NCBI RefSeq assembly: GCF_005222835.1
Contig: NZ_STGA01000011.1
Coordinates: forward strand, 1-64,000
DNA: 64,000 nucleotides
Source: Rhizobium sp. FKY42
GTDB taxonomy: Bacteria; Pseudomonadota; Alphaproteobacteria; Rhizobiales; Rhizobiaceae
Reading direction: 5' to 3'
The notes under the pieces are model-generated. The model did not search any database, was not told the origin of the DNA, and was given only the letters and a program-made list of their open reading frames with translations. Both the position numbers and the translations under genes were made by a program. This document shows positions 9,322 to 17,580 of this stretch, piece by piece; positions within the stretch are counted from its first letter, which is position 1; each line of letters begins with the position of its first letter.

Positions 9322-9883
9322 GATGGGAAGCTCATGCGTCCGGCTTCGACCGGAATACCCAAACCATGTCTGGTCTTACGACCTCGTCGAGGATCGTACA
9401 TACAACGGCAGGAAAATCCGCATGCTCGATGTGATCGACGTGCTTTCTGACCTGTTTATCCTGCGCGGCATCCCCACCCATATTCGTTCCGACAACGGCC
9501 CGGAATGCATCGCCAAGGCGTTGCGTGAATGGATCGCGACGGTGGGAGCCAAGACCGCCTACATCATGCCGGCCAGCCCGCAAGTTCGGTCCCAGCTGAT
9601 TGGCGTGCTTGGACGAACAGTCTATCTCGCTCTTTACTCCCTTGCCTCGACGCTTGTGCTCATCTGGCTTTTCGCCTTGGACCTGAAAATAGACTATGTC
9701 GAGCTATGGCCGCCTGCCGCGTGGCAGGCGGCAGTCAATTTTGTGCTTTCTACCATCGGTCTGTTTCTGGTGATTGCGGGCCTTCTCAGCCCCAACCGCT
9801 ATTCAGTCACCTTGCGAAAGCCGACGGGCGGTCACGCGCTGCTGTTCGGCGTCGATCCACTCGTCATGCTGACCATTCACTAA
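9322..9883 (+). pseudogene. Chimeric remnant: IS3-type transposase fragment joined to NnrU-like fragment
   Basis: An open frame from 9323 begins with transposase sequence (SCVRLRPEYPNHVWSYD, rve integrase domain of an IS3-family OrfB). It keeps ILRGIPTHIRSDNGPE with a catalytic Asp. Between GRKIRML and DVIDVLSDLF the stretch normally seen in this family is missing, consistent with a deletion between two short VID-coding repeats. After about 9585 the frame switches to an NnrU-like membrane protein (LGRTVYLALYSLASTLVLIW, then VELWPPAAWQAA and LLSPNRYSVTLR), which is lost after about 9825. Neither part is complete, so no product is expected. The transposase homology begins within about five bases of the last CRISPR repeat. 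Confidence 0.8.
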
Positions 9884-10806
9884 GGCCTCAGCACGGATGA
9901 TGAGGGGAGTTGCTGCAGCGCCTTATCAGCTTCAATCCGCAGCGGCATGCCGGTTCGTCCGCCAAAGACAGTGCATTTAAGCGCTGCGGTGACCGAACCC
10001 AGACGAACCGCGTCGGCAGTACCAAGCCCTTCAGCAACTGCGAGCGCATAGGCACCATGAAAAGCGTCGCCTGCCGCCAAGGTATCCACAGCCCTGACCT
10101 GGAGAGCAGGTTGATGGTGAAGCTGCGTCCCCTCCATCCAAAAGGCACCGGCTGGACCGAAGGTTACGCAGACCATTGCCTGCGGAAAACGCTCCGCCAG
10201 TTCCTGGACAAGATCAGCCTGCGCCCTCGCCTCCGTCAGCGAACGAGCAGCAGGTTCGGAGAAGATGATATGATCAGCTATCTCAGCCAGGGAGAGAAGC
10301 GTCTCGGATGGCGCTACGTCACCATCCAGAATGGCAGGAATACCGGCTCGACGCGCAGCCCGCAGCACCTCGCGGGCAAGCTTTGCCCAACGCACATCGA
10401 CAAGAACCGCATCGAAGCCAGCAATCATCTCATCGGAGATTTGCGGAATGGTGTGATGAAGGCGCGTATCGTAAAACGGTACGATCAGCCGGTCGCCCCG
10501 ATCATCGACGAGAATGGTAGACAGCGCGGAAGGCGCACCGGCCACAACACTCATGGCCGATGTATCGATCCCCGCTTGCGCGAGGTCATCGCAGATGCGT
10601 CTGCCCGTATCATCATCACCGACAGAGCCAAGAAGTGTGGCGCTGCCCCCCAGCCGCACTATGGCGTAGGCTGCACTGGAGGCCATGCCTTCGGCCACCT
10701 GCACCATCTCGTAGGGCAGGATCTTCCCCTCCCCGCTCGGAAGAGCGCGAACGCGGAAGATGGTGTCGAGCACGGCGGCACCGACGCACAGAATGCGCTT
10801 GCTCAT
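9880..10806 (-). CDS. PfkB-family carbohydrate kinase, YihV-like
   Basis: This 308-aa ribokinase-fold enzyme should phosphorylate a sugar or sugar acid with ATP in the cytoplasm. It has the N-terminal PfkB region (LGSVGDDDTGRRI) and the C-terminal catalytic motif DTLAAGDAFHGA with the catalytic Asp; the usual DTTGAGD is altered to DTLAAGD. Several stretches read like E. coli YihV (6-deoxy-6-sulfofructose kinase), for example VLVDVRWAKLAREV, ILDGDVAP and IIFSEPAARSLT. It is the last gene of a minus-strand operon, 6 nt after the transporter ATPase. No sulfoquinovosidase or isomerase is visible here, so the substrate is open. Confidence 0.85.
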   Translation of the reverse strand: MSKRILCVGAAVLDTIFRVRALPSGEGKILPYEMVQVAEGMASSAAYAIVRLGGSATLLGSVGDDDTGRRICDDLAQAGIDTSAMSVVAGAPSALSTILVDDRGDRLIVPFYDTRLHHTIPQISDEMIAGFDAVLVDVRWAKLAREVLRAARRAGIPAILDGDVAPSETLLSLAEIADHIIFSEPAARSLTEARAQADLVQELAERFPQAMVCVTFGPAGAFWMEGTQLHHQPALQVRAVDTLAAGDAFHGAYALAVAEGLGTADAVRLGSVTAALKCTVFGGRTGMPLRIEADKALQQLPSSSVLRP

Positions 10807-10812
10807 TGCGCG

Positions 10813-11868
10813 TTAAATCCGGCGACCGGTCTGCTTGTCGAAAAGATGAACCTTCGACGGGTCGATTTCGATGAACACCGTATCGCCAAACCGGATATCG
10901 AAGCGTTCACGGAACAGACACGCGATGTCTTCACCATCGGCATCCAGACGCGTGAAGATTTCCGATCCTGTTCCTTCCACCAGCGTCACGCGGCCTTCGA
11001 TACCGTGGGTCGACGCCCGAATATGTTCAGGGCGAATGCCGTAGACGAGATCCCGGCCACCCATCTTTTCCGCGACGGCTTGCGGCAGCGGCAGGATGAG
11101 CCCCCTTGTTGTGCGGAAGACGCCCTCTTCCACACGACCATCAATAAAGTTCATGGCAGGCGAACCGATGAAGCCTGCAACAAAGACATTGGCCGGGCGA
11201 TCGTAGAGTTCGAGCGGCGCGCCGATCTGCTCGATGAAGCCGCCATGCAAGACAACGATCTTGTCGGCCATGGTCATGGCTTCCACCTGATCATGCGTGA
11301 CATAGACCGTCGTGGTGCCAATGCGCTGATGCATGGTCTTGATTTCGCCGCGCATCTGCACGCGCAGCTTCGCATCGAGGTTGGACAAGGGTTCATCAAA
11401 CAGAAACACCTGCGGATCGCGCACGATGGCGCGGCCCATGGCAACACGCTGGCGCTGACCGCCGGACAATTGCTTGGGGTAGCGATCCAGCAGGGCCTCA
11501 AGCCCAAGAATGGAGGCAGCCCGTTTGACCTTCGTCTGGATTTCCGCAGCCGGAACTTTCTTGAGCTTGAGCGCAAAGCCCATATTGTCCGCAACGGTCA
11601 TATGAGGATAGAGCGCATAGTTCTGGAAGACCATGGCGATATCCCGATCGCGCGCCGGCATATTGGAGACTTCGCGCGAGCCGATGTGAATTTCGCCGCC
11701 GCTTACCTCTTCAAGGCCAGCGATCATGCGCAAGAGTGTGGACTTGCCGCAGCCGGACGGACCGACCAGCACGACGAATTCCCCATCAGCGATATCGATA
11801 TCGATTCCATGGATGACCTTCACCGCGCCGTAGTTCTTCTGGATGTTTTGAATATTGACGGTTGCCAT
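10813..11868 (-). CDS. Sugar ABC transporter ATP-binding protein (UgpC/MalK type)
   Basis: This 351-aa ATPase would power the importer encoded just upstream. It has Walker A (GPSGCGKST, about residue 37), Q-loop (MVFQNYALYPHMTV), signature (LSGGQRQRVAMGRA), Walker B (VFLFDEPLSNLDAKLR) and the H-loop (YVTHDQVEAMTMAD). A C-terminal TOBE/regulatory region of about 110 aa follows, as in MalK and UgpC. The start is the ATG at 11868 (protein MATVNIQNIQKNYG), preceded by AGGAAA. An upstream in-frame extension has no support. Confidence 0.93.
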   Translation of the reverse strand: MATVNIQNIQKNYGAVKVIHGIDIDIADGEFVVLVGPSGCGKSTLLRMIAGLEEVSGGEIHIGSREVSNMPARDRDIAMVFQNYALYPHMTVADNMGFALKLKKVPAAEIQTKVKRAASILGLEALLDRYPKQLSGGQRQRVAMGRAIVRDPQVFLFDEPLSNLDAKLRVQMRGEIKTMHQRIGTTTVYVTHDQVEAMTMADKIVVLHGGFIEQIGAPLELYDRPANVFVAGFIGSPAMNFIDGRVEEGVFRTTRGLILPLPQAVAEKMGGRDLVYGIRPEHIRASTHGIEGRVTLVEGTGSEIFTRLDADGEDIACLFRERFDIRFGDTVFIEIDPSKVHLFDKQTGRRI

Positions 11869-11911
11869 TTGCGTTTCCTGAATTTGAGACTTGAGGGAGG
11901 GTGTCAAGCCC

Positions 11912-12751
11912 TCAACCTCCCTTGACGGCACCGGCGGTGAGACCGGCCACAATCTGTTTCTGGGCAAACATCGTCAGCAGCAGCACCGGCAAGGTTACGA
12001 TGAGCGCGGCAGCGGCAAGCGGACCCCAGCTGACCTGTTCGAAGGACAGCATGTTGTAGACCGCAACCGGCAGCGTGCGCGTTTCGCGGTTGGCCAGCAC
12101 GATGCCGAAGACGAAGTTGTTCCACGAGAAGATCAGCGCCAGAATAAAAGAGACCACAATGCCGGGCTTGGCGATGGGCAGTGCCACCAGCCGGAAAACT
12201 TGCCACGGGGTGGCCCCATCGATGCTGGCTGCTTCTTCCAGCTCCATCGGCGTCGTTTCGAAATAACCAATCATGATCCAGACGACGATGGGCACCGTGA
12301 CAACAAGGTGAATGATGATCTGCGGCCAGAGCGTGCCGATAAGTCCTGTCCACTGGAACAACAGGAACAGCGGAATGAGGAAGGAGAGCCCGGGCGTCAT
12401 GCGGGCAATCATGATGACGACGGCGGATTTCTCAGCCTTCAGGCGGGCAATGCCATAACCGGAGGGGACACCAATCACCAGCGCCAGAAAGGTCGCGGTT
12501 CCGGTAACCAGTACTGAGTTCCAGAAGTAGAGGAGGAAATTGTTTTCCTCGAACACTTTCAGATAGTTCGACCAGGCCACATTCTCGGGAAACAGAATGG
12601 GCGGATAGGCACCGTTATCGATCTCATATTTCAGCGAAAGCGAAATCATCCAGAGAAAGAACAGGATGACCGGCGACACCATGATGAAGGCCACGAACAG
12701 AAGGCCCAGACTATCAAGCGTCTTACGTCGAATGAAGCGCTTTGCCATCAC
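11912..12751 (-). CDS. Sugar ABC transporter permease (MalG-like)
   Basis: This 279-aa inner-membrane protein has about six hydrophobic segments. The EAA loop that contacts the ATPase is visible as LEEAASIDGATPWQVFRLVALPI, around residues 173-195. It is the second, MalG-type permease of the carbohydrate importer. It starts at 12751 or at the adjacent ATG at 12748, overlapping the stop of the partner permease by 1-4 nt, which implies coupled translation. Confidence 0.92.
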   Translation of the reverse strand: MMAKRFIRRKTLDSLGLLFVAFIMVSPVILFFLWMISLSLKYEIDNGAYPPILFPENVAWSNYLKVFEENNFLLYFWNSVLVTGTATFLALVIGVPSGYGIARLKAEKSAVVIMIARMTPGLSFLIPLFLLFQWTGLIGTLWPQIIIHLVVTVPIVVWIMIGYFETTPMELEEAASIDGATPWQVFRLVALPIAKPGIVVSFILALIFSWNNFVFGIVLANRETRTLPVAVYNMLSFEQVSWGPLAAAALIVTLPVLLLTMFAQKQIVAGLTAGAVKGG

Positions 12752-13683
12752 TTCGTCTCCATGTCGGACCAGTTTGCACGTTGCCTGACCATCAGCAGGA
12801 CGAAGGAAAGCGCAATGATGATGAAGAAGAATACGACCGCCATGGCTGAGCCGTAGCCAATGTCGTAATAGGCAAAGGCGGTGTTGTAGAGATAGATATT
12901 GATCGTCTCAGATGCCGTACCTGGTCCGCCTTGCGTCATCGCATAGATGATGTCGAAGCTTTTGATTGCATCGATCGAACGGATGATGACGGCAATCATC
13001 AGGAAGGGCGCAATCATCGGCATGGTCAGATAGCGGAACTTCTGCCAGGCATTTGCGCCATCGATTTCAGCGCTTTCATAGGGCTCACGCGGAACAGCAG
13101 CAAGACCACCCAGAACAATGAGCATGACCAGGGGTGTCCACTGCCATGTCTCGACGAGCACCAGCGATGGGATGACCGTGAACTGATTGTAGATCCACTC
13201 CTGCGGTCCAATACCCAGGAAGGAGAGAAGATAGTTCAGAACGCCGAGCTGCGGGTGGAACATCATGGTCCAGACCAGCGCGACGGCGACCGGTGTCGCC
13301 ATCATCGGCATGACGAAGACACCACGAAGAAGCCCGCGGAACGGAAACTTGGCATCGAAAATCAGCGCGGCCAGTGTTCCGAAGAAGAGCGGCAGCACAA
13401 CCGAGAGCGCCGTATAGGTAGCGGTGTGCCATAGCGATTCCCAGAAGCGCATGTCCTGCGCCAACCGCACATAATTGGCAAACCCGATGAATGTTCTCGG
13501 TTGGCCAAGCGTCCAGCTATTGACGCTCATCCAGAGGGTGAAGACCCAAGGAAAGACGATGACGGCAGAAACGACAAGCAAGGCCGGCAGCACAAACGGC
13601 CAGTAGTTGGGAGCAAGCCGTGACGGCCTGCTCCTTTTCTGCTTGGCGTCAGCAACGCTGTTTTCGATACTCACGGATGCCAT
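12748..13683 (-). CDS. Sugar ABC transporter permease (MalF/UgpA-like)
   Basis: This 311-aa inner-membrane permease is the partner of the downstream MalG-like subunit. It has a cytoplasmic N terminus, then about six membrane segments beginning near residue 30 (YWPFVLPALLVVSAVIVFPW). The EAA loop reads YESAEIDGANAWQKFRYLTMPM. The gene starts at the last base of the binding-protein stop codon, so the transporter genes form one tight operon. Confidence 0.92.
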   Translation of the reverse strand: MASVSIENSVADAKQKRSRPSRLAPNYWPFVLPALLVVSAVIVFPWVFTLWMSVNSWTLGQPRTFIGFANYVRLAQDMRFWESLWHTATYTALSVVLPLFFGTLAALIFDAKFPFRGLLRGVFVMPMMATPVAVALVWTMMFHPQLGVLNYLLSFLGIGPQEWIYNQFTVIPSLVLVETWQWTPLVMLIVLGGLAAVPREPYESAEIDGANAWQKFRYLTMPMIAPFLMIAVIIRSIDAIKSFDIIYAMTQGGPGTASETINIYLYNTAFAYYDIGYGSAMAVVFFFIIIALSFVLLMVRQRANWSDMETK

Positions 13684-15014
13684 TATCCCTCGCTTCGCGC
13701 CAGAACCGGCTCGAACTGCGCTGTTGCATTCTTGAGTTCAGTGGCAGGATCAGCACCGCCAATCATATTGGTCAGCGCAACACCGTAGATGTCGCGGAAC
13801 TCGGTGACCGGAATGACAACCGGCAGTGCAAGCTTGGAGATCTTGCCAGACCCTGCCACCGCATCCAGCCAGGCTCCAGGCATTTTCACACCTTCGCGGA
13901 CCTTGGTATCGGCCAGAATGGACTGACGGAACGGAACTCCGGCACCGGCCTGCAACAAGCGTGCGCCCATGTCATGCGAGATCGCCCACTGGCAGAAGAG
14001 ATAAGCCGCTTCCTTCTTCGTGGAAGCCTCTACAACGCCGAGACCATCCCCGAACGTACCTGCCGCCTGCGCGGCCGGCCCCTTCGGCATGACGCCATAG
14101 CCGGTTTTGCCTACAACACGAGACTTCTGCGGGTCTTCGATCGGTGGCGCAAAGCCTACACCGTCGAACCACATGCCGATCTTGCCCTGAAGGAAAGCAG
14201 ACTGCGCTTCCGCCCAGTTGAAGCCAGAAACGCCGGGAGGCGCTGCCTTGGTCATCAGACGCTGATAGAGCTTGGCCGCTTCCACAGCTTCCTTGGAGAG
14301 CGTATCGACCTTGCCTTGCGCATTGATCGGTGCCGCACCATAGCCCAGCATAAGGGAGGTCCAGACCGGCGTGTTGGCGTTCTTCAGGCCGCGGGCAACG
14401 AAGCCATAGGTGTTGGTGGACGGATCGGTGATCTTCTCGGCTGCAGTGACCAGCTCTTCGAACGTGGTGGGATAGGAAAGGCCTTTCTTCTCGAAGAGTT
14501 CCTTGTTCCAGTAGACAATCCAGTAATCCACCGAGAAAGGCAGTGAGCGAAGCACGCCTTTAGAATCCTTGGCGAACAGCAGGCCTGCCTCGGCGAAGTC
14601 CTTTTCCGTCAAGGACGCATCGGTCAGCGATGGATCCTTGAGGAAGCCGCTGATGTCTGCCAGCCAGTTGCCCTTTTCGAACTGGCGCTTCTGCACGTGA
14701 TAGCTGAGGTGCACAACGTCGAAGCTCGGCTTGCCCGTGCTGAGTTCGATCACTGTCTTCTGGCGCTGTTGCTGCTCAGGTGTGGCTTCGGCATTGACCT
14801 TGATGCCGGTCAGAGTTTCAAACTCGGATAGATACTTGATGAGCGTTTCGCTGCGCGGGCTCTTCACAAGGTTGACGTTGATCGTCTGGCCGGAGAATTT
14901 CTTCCAGTCCACCGCCGCCGAAGCAGGACGCCCGCCCAGCATGGCGGCACCACCCAAGGCAGCGCCAGCCGCCAGAAAGCCACGGCGCGTTGGCTTCAAG
15001 ATTGAAGTCGTCAT
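13683..15014 (-). CDS. Sugar ABC transporter substrate-binding protein, Tat-exported
   Basis: This 443-aa periplasmic family 1 (MalE/UgpB-like) solute-binding protein captures the operon's substrate. The N terminus carries a twin-arginine signal (TRRGFLAAGAALGGAAM), suggesting that it folds before export. I chose the ATG at 15014 because GGGAGGA lies just upstream; a start nine codons earlier lacks this. The ligand cannot be told from sequence; aromatic residues such as those in SVDYWIVYWNKELF would be expected in a sugar pocket. Confidence 0.92.
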   Translation of the reverse strand: MTTSILKPTRRGFLAAGAALGGAAMLGGRPASAAVDWKKFSGQTINVNLVKSPRSETLIKYLSEFETLTGIKVNAEATPEQQQRQKTVIELSTGKPSFDVVHLSYHVQKRQFEKGNWLADISGFLKDPSLTDASLTEKDFAEAGLLFAKDSKGVLRSLPFSVDYWIVYWNKELFEKKGLSYPTTFEELVTAAEKITDPSTNTYGFVARGLKNANTPVWTSLMLGYGAAPINAQGKVDTLSKEAVEAAKLYQRLMTKAAPPGVSGFNWAEAQSAFLQGKIGMWFDGVGFAPPIEDPQKSRVVGKTGYGVMPKGPAAQAAGTFGDGLGVVEASTKKEAAYLFCQWAISHDMGARLLQAGAGVPFRQSILADTKVREGVKMPGAWLDAVAGSGKISKLALPVVIPVTEFRDIYGVALTNMIGGADPATELKNATAQFEPVLARSEG

Positions 15015-15067
15015 TGATTCCTCCCTTTTTGAAAGTCGCATCTCCTCAGAGCGACCGATGAAAACTG

Positions 15068-15727
15068 CTAGATTGCCAGGGCTCGATCCCTTGCATTTCC
15101 GATATGCGCGACAAGGCGCTGAACGGCGTCATCCACGGATCGGCTTTCGATAGCTTCGAGAACCGCCAAATGCTCCCGCATAACGGGACCGACGCGACCC
15201 TCGATGCGGACGCGTTCCTGATTGATCAACCGCATCTTGATGGCATTGACCCGATAGGCATTCGAAATGATCGAATTGCCCATGGCGTCGATGAAGGCGT
15301 TATGCATGCCCCAGTCGGTCGCCTGCGCCCTTTGCTCGAGTTCAGGTGACGGACCGCTTTCCGCGATCTTCTCAGCGATTTCGCGATGCGCGCTCAGAAG
15401 ACGATGAACCTCCTGATCGCTTGCATTGCGGGTGAACAGCGCAACCGCCTCTTTCTCCAGCAGTATGCGAAACTGAAAGGCCTCCCGGATCAAGCTGAGA
15501 TCTATGTGGGCAATCTGCAGCCCACGTTGAGGAACAGTCTTGATCAGGCCTTCCGTTTCGAGCCGAGGGATCAACTCGCGGATCGCACCAAGCGTCAGCC
15601 CGGTCAGTTCCACCAACTGCCTTTGGGAAATGAACTGGCCGGGACGAACATCACGCGCCAGCAGGTGGCGCGTGAAACTCTCATACGCCTTTTCTCGCAG
15701 TGGCACCTGTTCGCTTGTCTCGTCCAT
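15068..15727 (-). CDS. GntR-family transcriptional regulator (FCD type)
   Basis: This 219-aa regulator has an N-terminal winged helix (GQFISQRQLVELTGLTLGAIRELIPRLETEGLI, about residues 30-62, quoted here as the region) and an all-helical FCD effector domain. I chose the ATG at 15727 (protein MDETSEQVPL) behind a GGGGAGA site. It lies inside the operon between the aldolase and the transporter genes, so it probably regulates them in response to the imported sugar or an intermediate. A candidate operator is the inverted repeat at 16657-16690. Confidence 0.88.
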   Translation of the reverse strand: MDETSEQVPLREKAYESFTRHLLARDVRPGQFISQRQLVELTGLTLGAIRELIPRLETEGLIKTVPQRGLQIAHIDLSLIREAFQFRILLEKEAVALFTRNASDQEVHRLLSAHREIAEKIAESGPSPELEQRAQATDWGMHNAFIDAMGNSIISNAYRVNAIKMRLINQERVRIEGRVGPVMREHLAVLEAIESRSVDDAVQRLVAHIGNARDRALAI

Positions 15728-15755
15728 CACGTCTCCCCTCTCCAGCCGCTTGATA

Positions 15756-16640
15756 TCAGGCAGCCTTTTCGGAGAAAGCCTGATCGAGCACGCCGCAAAT
15801 CCTGTCGCGATCCTGAGCCGCAATCGTTATTAGCGGAGGCCGCACATTCAGCCATATCCCGTTGCCGCTCGTGTGAGCAACCAGGACTTTCACGGCAGGC
15901 GTGACCGGATAGTTGAGCAGGACTTCGACAAGACCGGTCACCCGATCGTCGTCACGGCCATCCACCGCCATGGCCCGCACGTCCGCGCCCAAGAGGTTGG
16001 CCATGCCGGAAATGGCCCCCTGTCCACCCAGACGGGTGCCTTGGGCCAGGTGCCGCTCGTCACCGATCATGATGGCAAGATCGCCGTGCTCCTTCAAAAG
16101 GCGCTCCGTGTGCGCCCAATCGCCACCGGAATCCTTCACGCCCGTGACGATACCGGGAAACGCCGCGCGTAGTCTTGCCACCAGGTCGACGGAGATCTTG
16201 ACCATCGTGACTGATGGAATGTTGTAGACGATGATATCCCGAGCCTTGGACCCCAGACCGGCGAATACCGCCGAAAACCAGGTGAACAGACCATCATCCG
16301 ATACGTTTTTGAAATAGGATGGCGGCGCCAGCAGAATGTTGCGCGCTCCGAGATCAAGTGCCTGGGCGGACTGTTCCACAGCGTCGATGACGGAATCGAC
16401 CAGGACGCCAGCGACAATATTCGCGCCAGCAATTCCTGAAGCCTGAAGAGCAGAGAGAACCTTCCCGCGCTCGCTGTGCCCAATGGAGCTACCCTCACCT
16501 GTCGTACCAAAAACAGTCACGCTGTCGCAGTGGTGGTCGAGACAGAAGCGAGCATGCTCGGTCAGCATCGGCAAAATAATGTTTCCGGCCTCATCGAACG
16601 GCGTGGTCAGGGCGGCCGACAGGCCAAACTTGCGAGACAA
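15756..16640 (-). CDS. Dihydrodipicolinate synthase/N-acetylneuraminate lyase family aldolase
   Basis: This 294-aa class I, Schiff-base aldolase of the DapA/NanA/KdgA superfamily has the carboxylate-binding GTTGEGSS near residue 45, the catalytic Tyr in IVYNIPSVT and the Schiff-base Lys in TGVKDSGGD. It is first in an operon with a sugar importer and kinase, so it more likely cleaves a 2-keto-3-deoxy sugar acid than makes lysine precursors. It starts with TTG at 16640 behind GGAGGA. No dehydrogenase or dehydratase for a full pathway is present, so the substrate is unassigned. Confidence 0.87.
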   Translation of the reverse strand: MSRKFGLSAALTTPFDEAGNIILPMLTEHARFCLDHHCDSVTVFGTTGEGSSIGHSERGKVLSALQASGIAGANIVAGVLVDSVIDAVEQSAQALDLGARNILLAPPSYFKNVSDDGLFTWFSAVFAGLGSKARDIIVYNIPSVTMVKISVDLVARLRAAFPGIVTGVKDSGGDWAHTERLLKEHGDLAIMIGDERHLAQGTRLGGQGAISGMANLLGADVRAMAVDGRDDDRVTGLVEVLLNYPVTPAVKVLVAHTSGNGIWLNVRPPLITIAAQDRDRICGVLDQAFSEKAA

Positions 16641-16656
16641 TTCTGTGCTCCTCCAG

Positions 16657-16690
16657 CTAACATGGTGATCGTACTACGGTAACATGTTAG
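16657..16690. promoter_or_regulatory. Candidate operator upstream of the aldolase operon
   Basis: A perfect 8-bp inverted repeat, CTAACATG at 16657-16664 and CATGTTAG at 16683-16690, lies 17-50 nt upstream of the aldolase start. It is separated by 18 nt that contain GTAC. Its position at the head of an operon that encodes its own GntR regulator suggests autoregulation by that protein. Confidence 0.4.
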
Positions 16691-16893
16691 TGGTAAAGAG
16701 GTGATCTTGCACTTTTAACAATATTTTCGAAGAGACTGAATGTCTTTATGAGACGGTTCAGGCTGAGGGCAAAATGACACCGTAACGAGCGAAATCAGCC
16801 TTCGGCCCAAACCGGGCATCGGCCGTCGCATAAGTCGGTCGCGAACTTCTGAAATTTGCACCTGTGTTTCGCGACGGAAATTCCCTCTGATAT

Positions 16894-17526
16894 TCAGGCA
16901 GGGTCGATCTGTGCCAGATCTCGCGAATTTTGCGACAAGACGCCTCGCCGCGATGAACGCTCCCCGATACCCTCGACGACAATACGGATGATGTGTGTGA
17001 TTTCGTCATCGGTGAACTGCCCGCCGGCGAGGACTGAAAGCATCGCCTGCCCGTAGATTCCAAGAAGAACCAGCGCCATGAAATTGGGATCGTCATCCTT
17101 GCGAATGACGCCCTGCCGTTGGCCGAGTATCAGAATATCCCTGACAAGCCGCTGGAACGATGGTCGATCGGGGGGCGGCTCAAGGGATGGCCGTTCGACC
17201 GGGGCAAGGGCCAGCTTCGCAAGCGAAGGGTTCGCCAAGCACCAGCGTGCGCTGTCGAGAAAGACGCTTTCTAGCAAGGGGAGCACATCGCCACCGGCCT
17301 CTATTCGGTCGCGATAGGGCACGTCGTTTGCTTCCGCGCGAGCTATGAGCTGCGAGGCGATTTCGTCTTTTGAGGCGAAAAGGTTGTAGACCGTCTTGCG
17401 AGTCAAGCCCGCCCTCATCGCGATTTCCTCAACGGAAGTGGCAGCAAATCCTTTCTCCCGAAACGCCGCGTCGGCAGCATCGAGGATTAGGATTCGGGAC
17501 CGTTCCGTTCGCTTCGGGATTGCCAT
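16894..17526 (-). CDS. TetR-family transcriptional regulator
   Basis: This 210-aa repressor-type protein has the N-terminal TetR helix-turn-helix (AFREKGFAATSVEEIAMRAG followed by LTRKTVYNLFASKDEI, residues about 20-55) and a helical ligand domain. I chose the ATG at 17526 (protein MAIPKRTERSR). It is divergent from the DUF4336 gene, with a 5+5 bp palindrome between them, so it probably represses that gene and itself. The 3' flank (16691-16893) contains no gene I can support. Confidence 0.9.
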   Translation of the reverse strand: MAIPKRTERSRILILDAADAAFREKGFAATSVEEIAMRAGLTRKTVYNLFASKDEIASQLIARAEANDVPYRDRIEAGGDVLPLLESVFLDSARWCLANPSLAKLALAPVERPSLEPPPDRPSFQRLVRDILILGQRQGVIRKDDDPNFMALVLLGIYGQAMLSVLAGGQFTDDEITHIIRIVVEGIGERSSRRGVLSQNSRDLAQIDPA

Positions 17527-17545
17527 ATCTACACAATGGTATAAA

Positions 17546-17561
17546 TTTACGCTCATGTAAA
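17546..17561. promoter_or_regulatory. Candidate TetR operator
   Basis: TTTAC (17546-17550) and GTAAA (17557-17561) form an inverted repeat with a 6-nt spacer in the short divergent region between the TetR gene and the DUF4336 gene. Both genes could be controlled from this site. Confidence 0.4.
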
Positions 17562-17580
17562 CATTAATGGGGCAGCCGCC

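Noticed and set aside
8976..9401. 141-aa minus-strand frame across the CRISPR array
   Set aside because: Its repeated peptide is only the translation of the CRISPR repeats.
9910..11925. 671-aa plus-strand frame
   Set aside because: It is antisense to the clearly coding kinase and ABC ATPase genes and has no family-like sequence; long shadow frames are expected in GC-rich genes.
15756..16640. Calling the aldolase a lysine-pathway dapA
   Set aside because: It is in an operon with a sugar importer, a sugar kinase and a GntR regulator on a plasmid-like replicon, which points to sugar acid catabolism.
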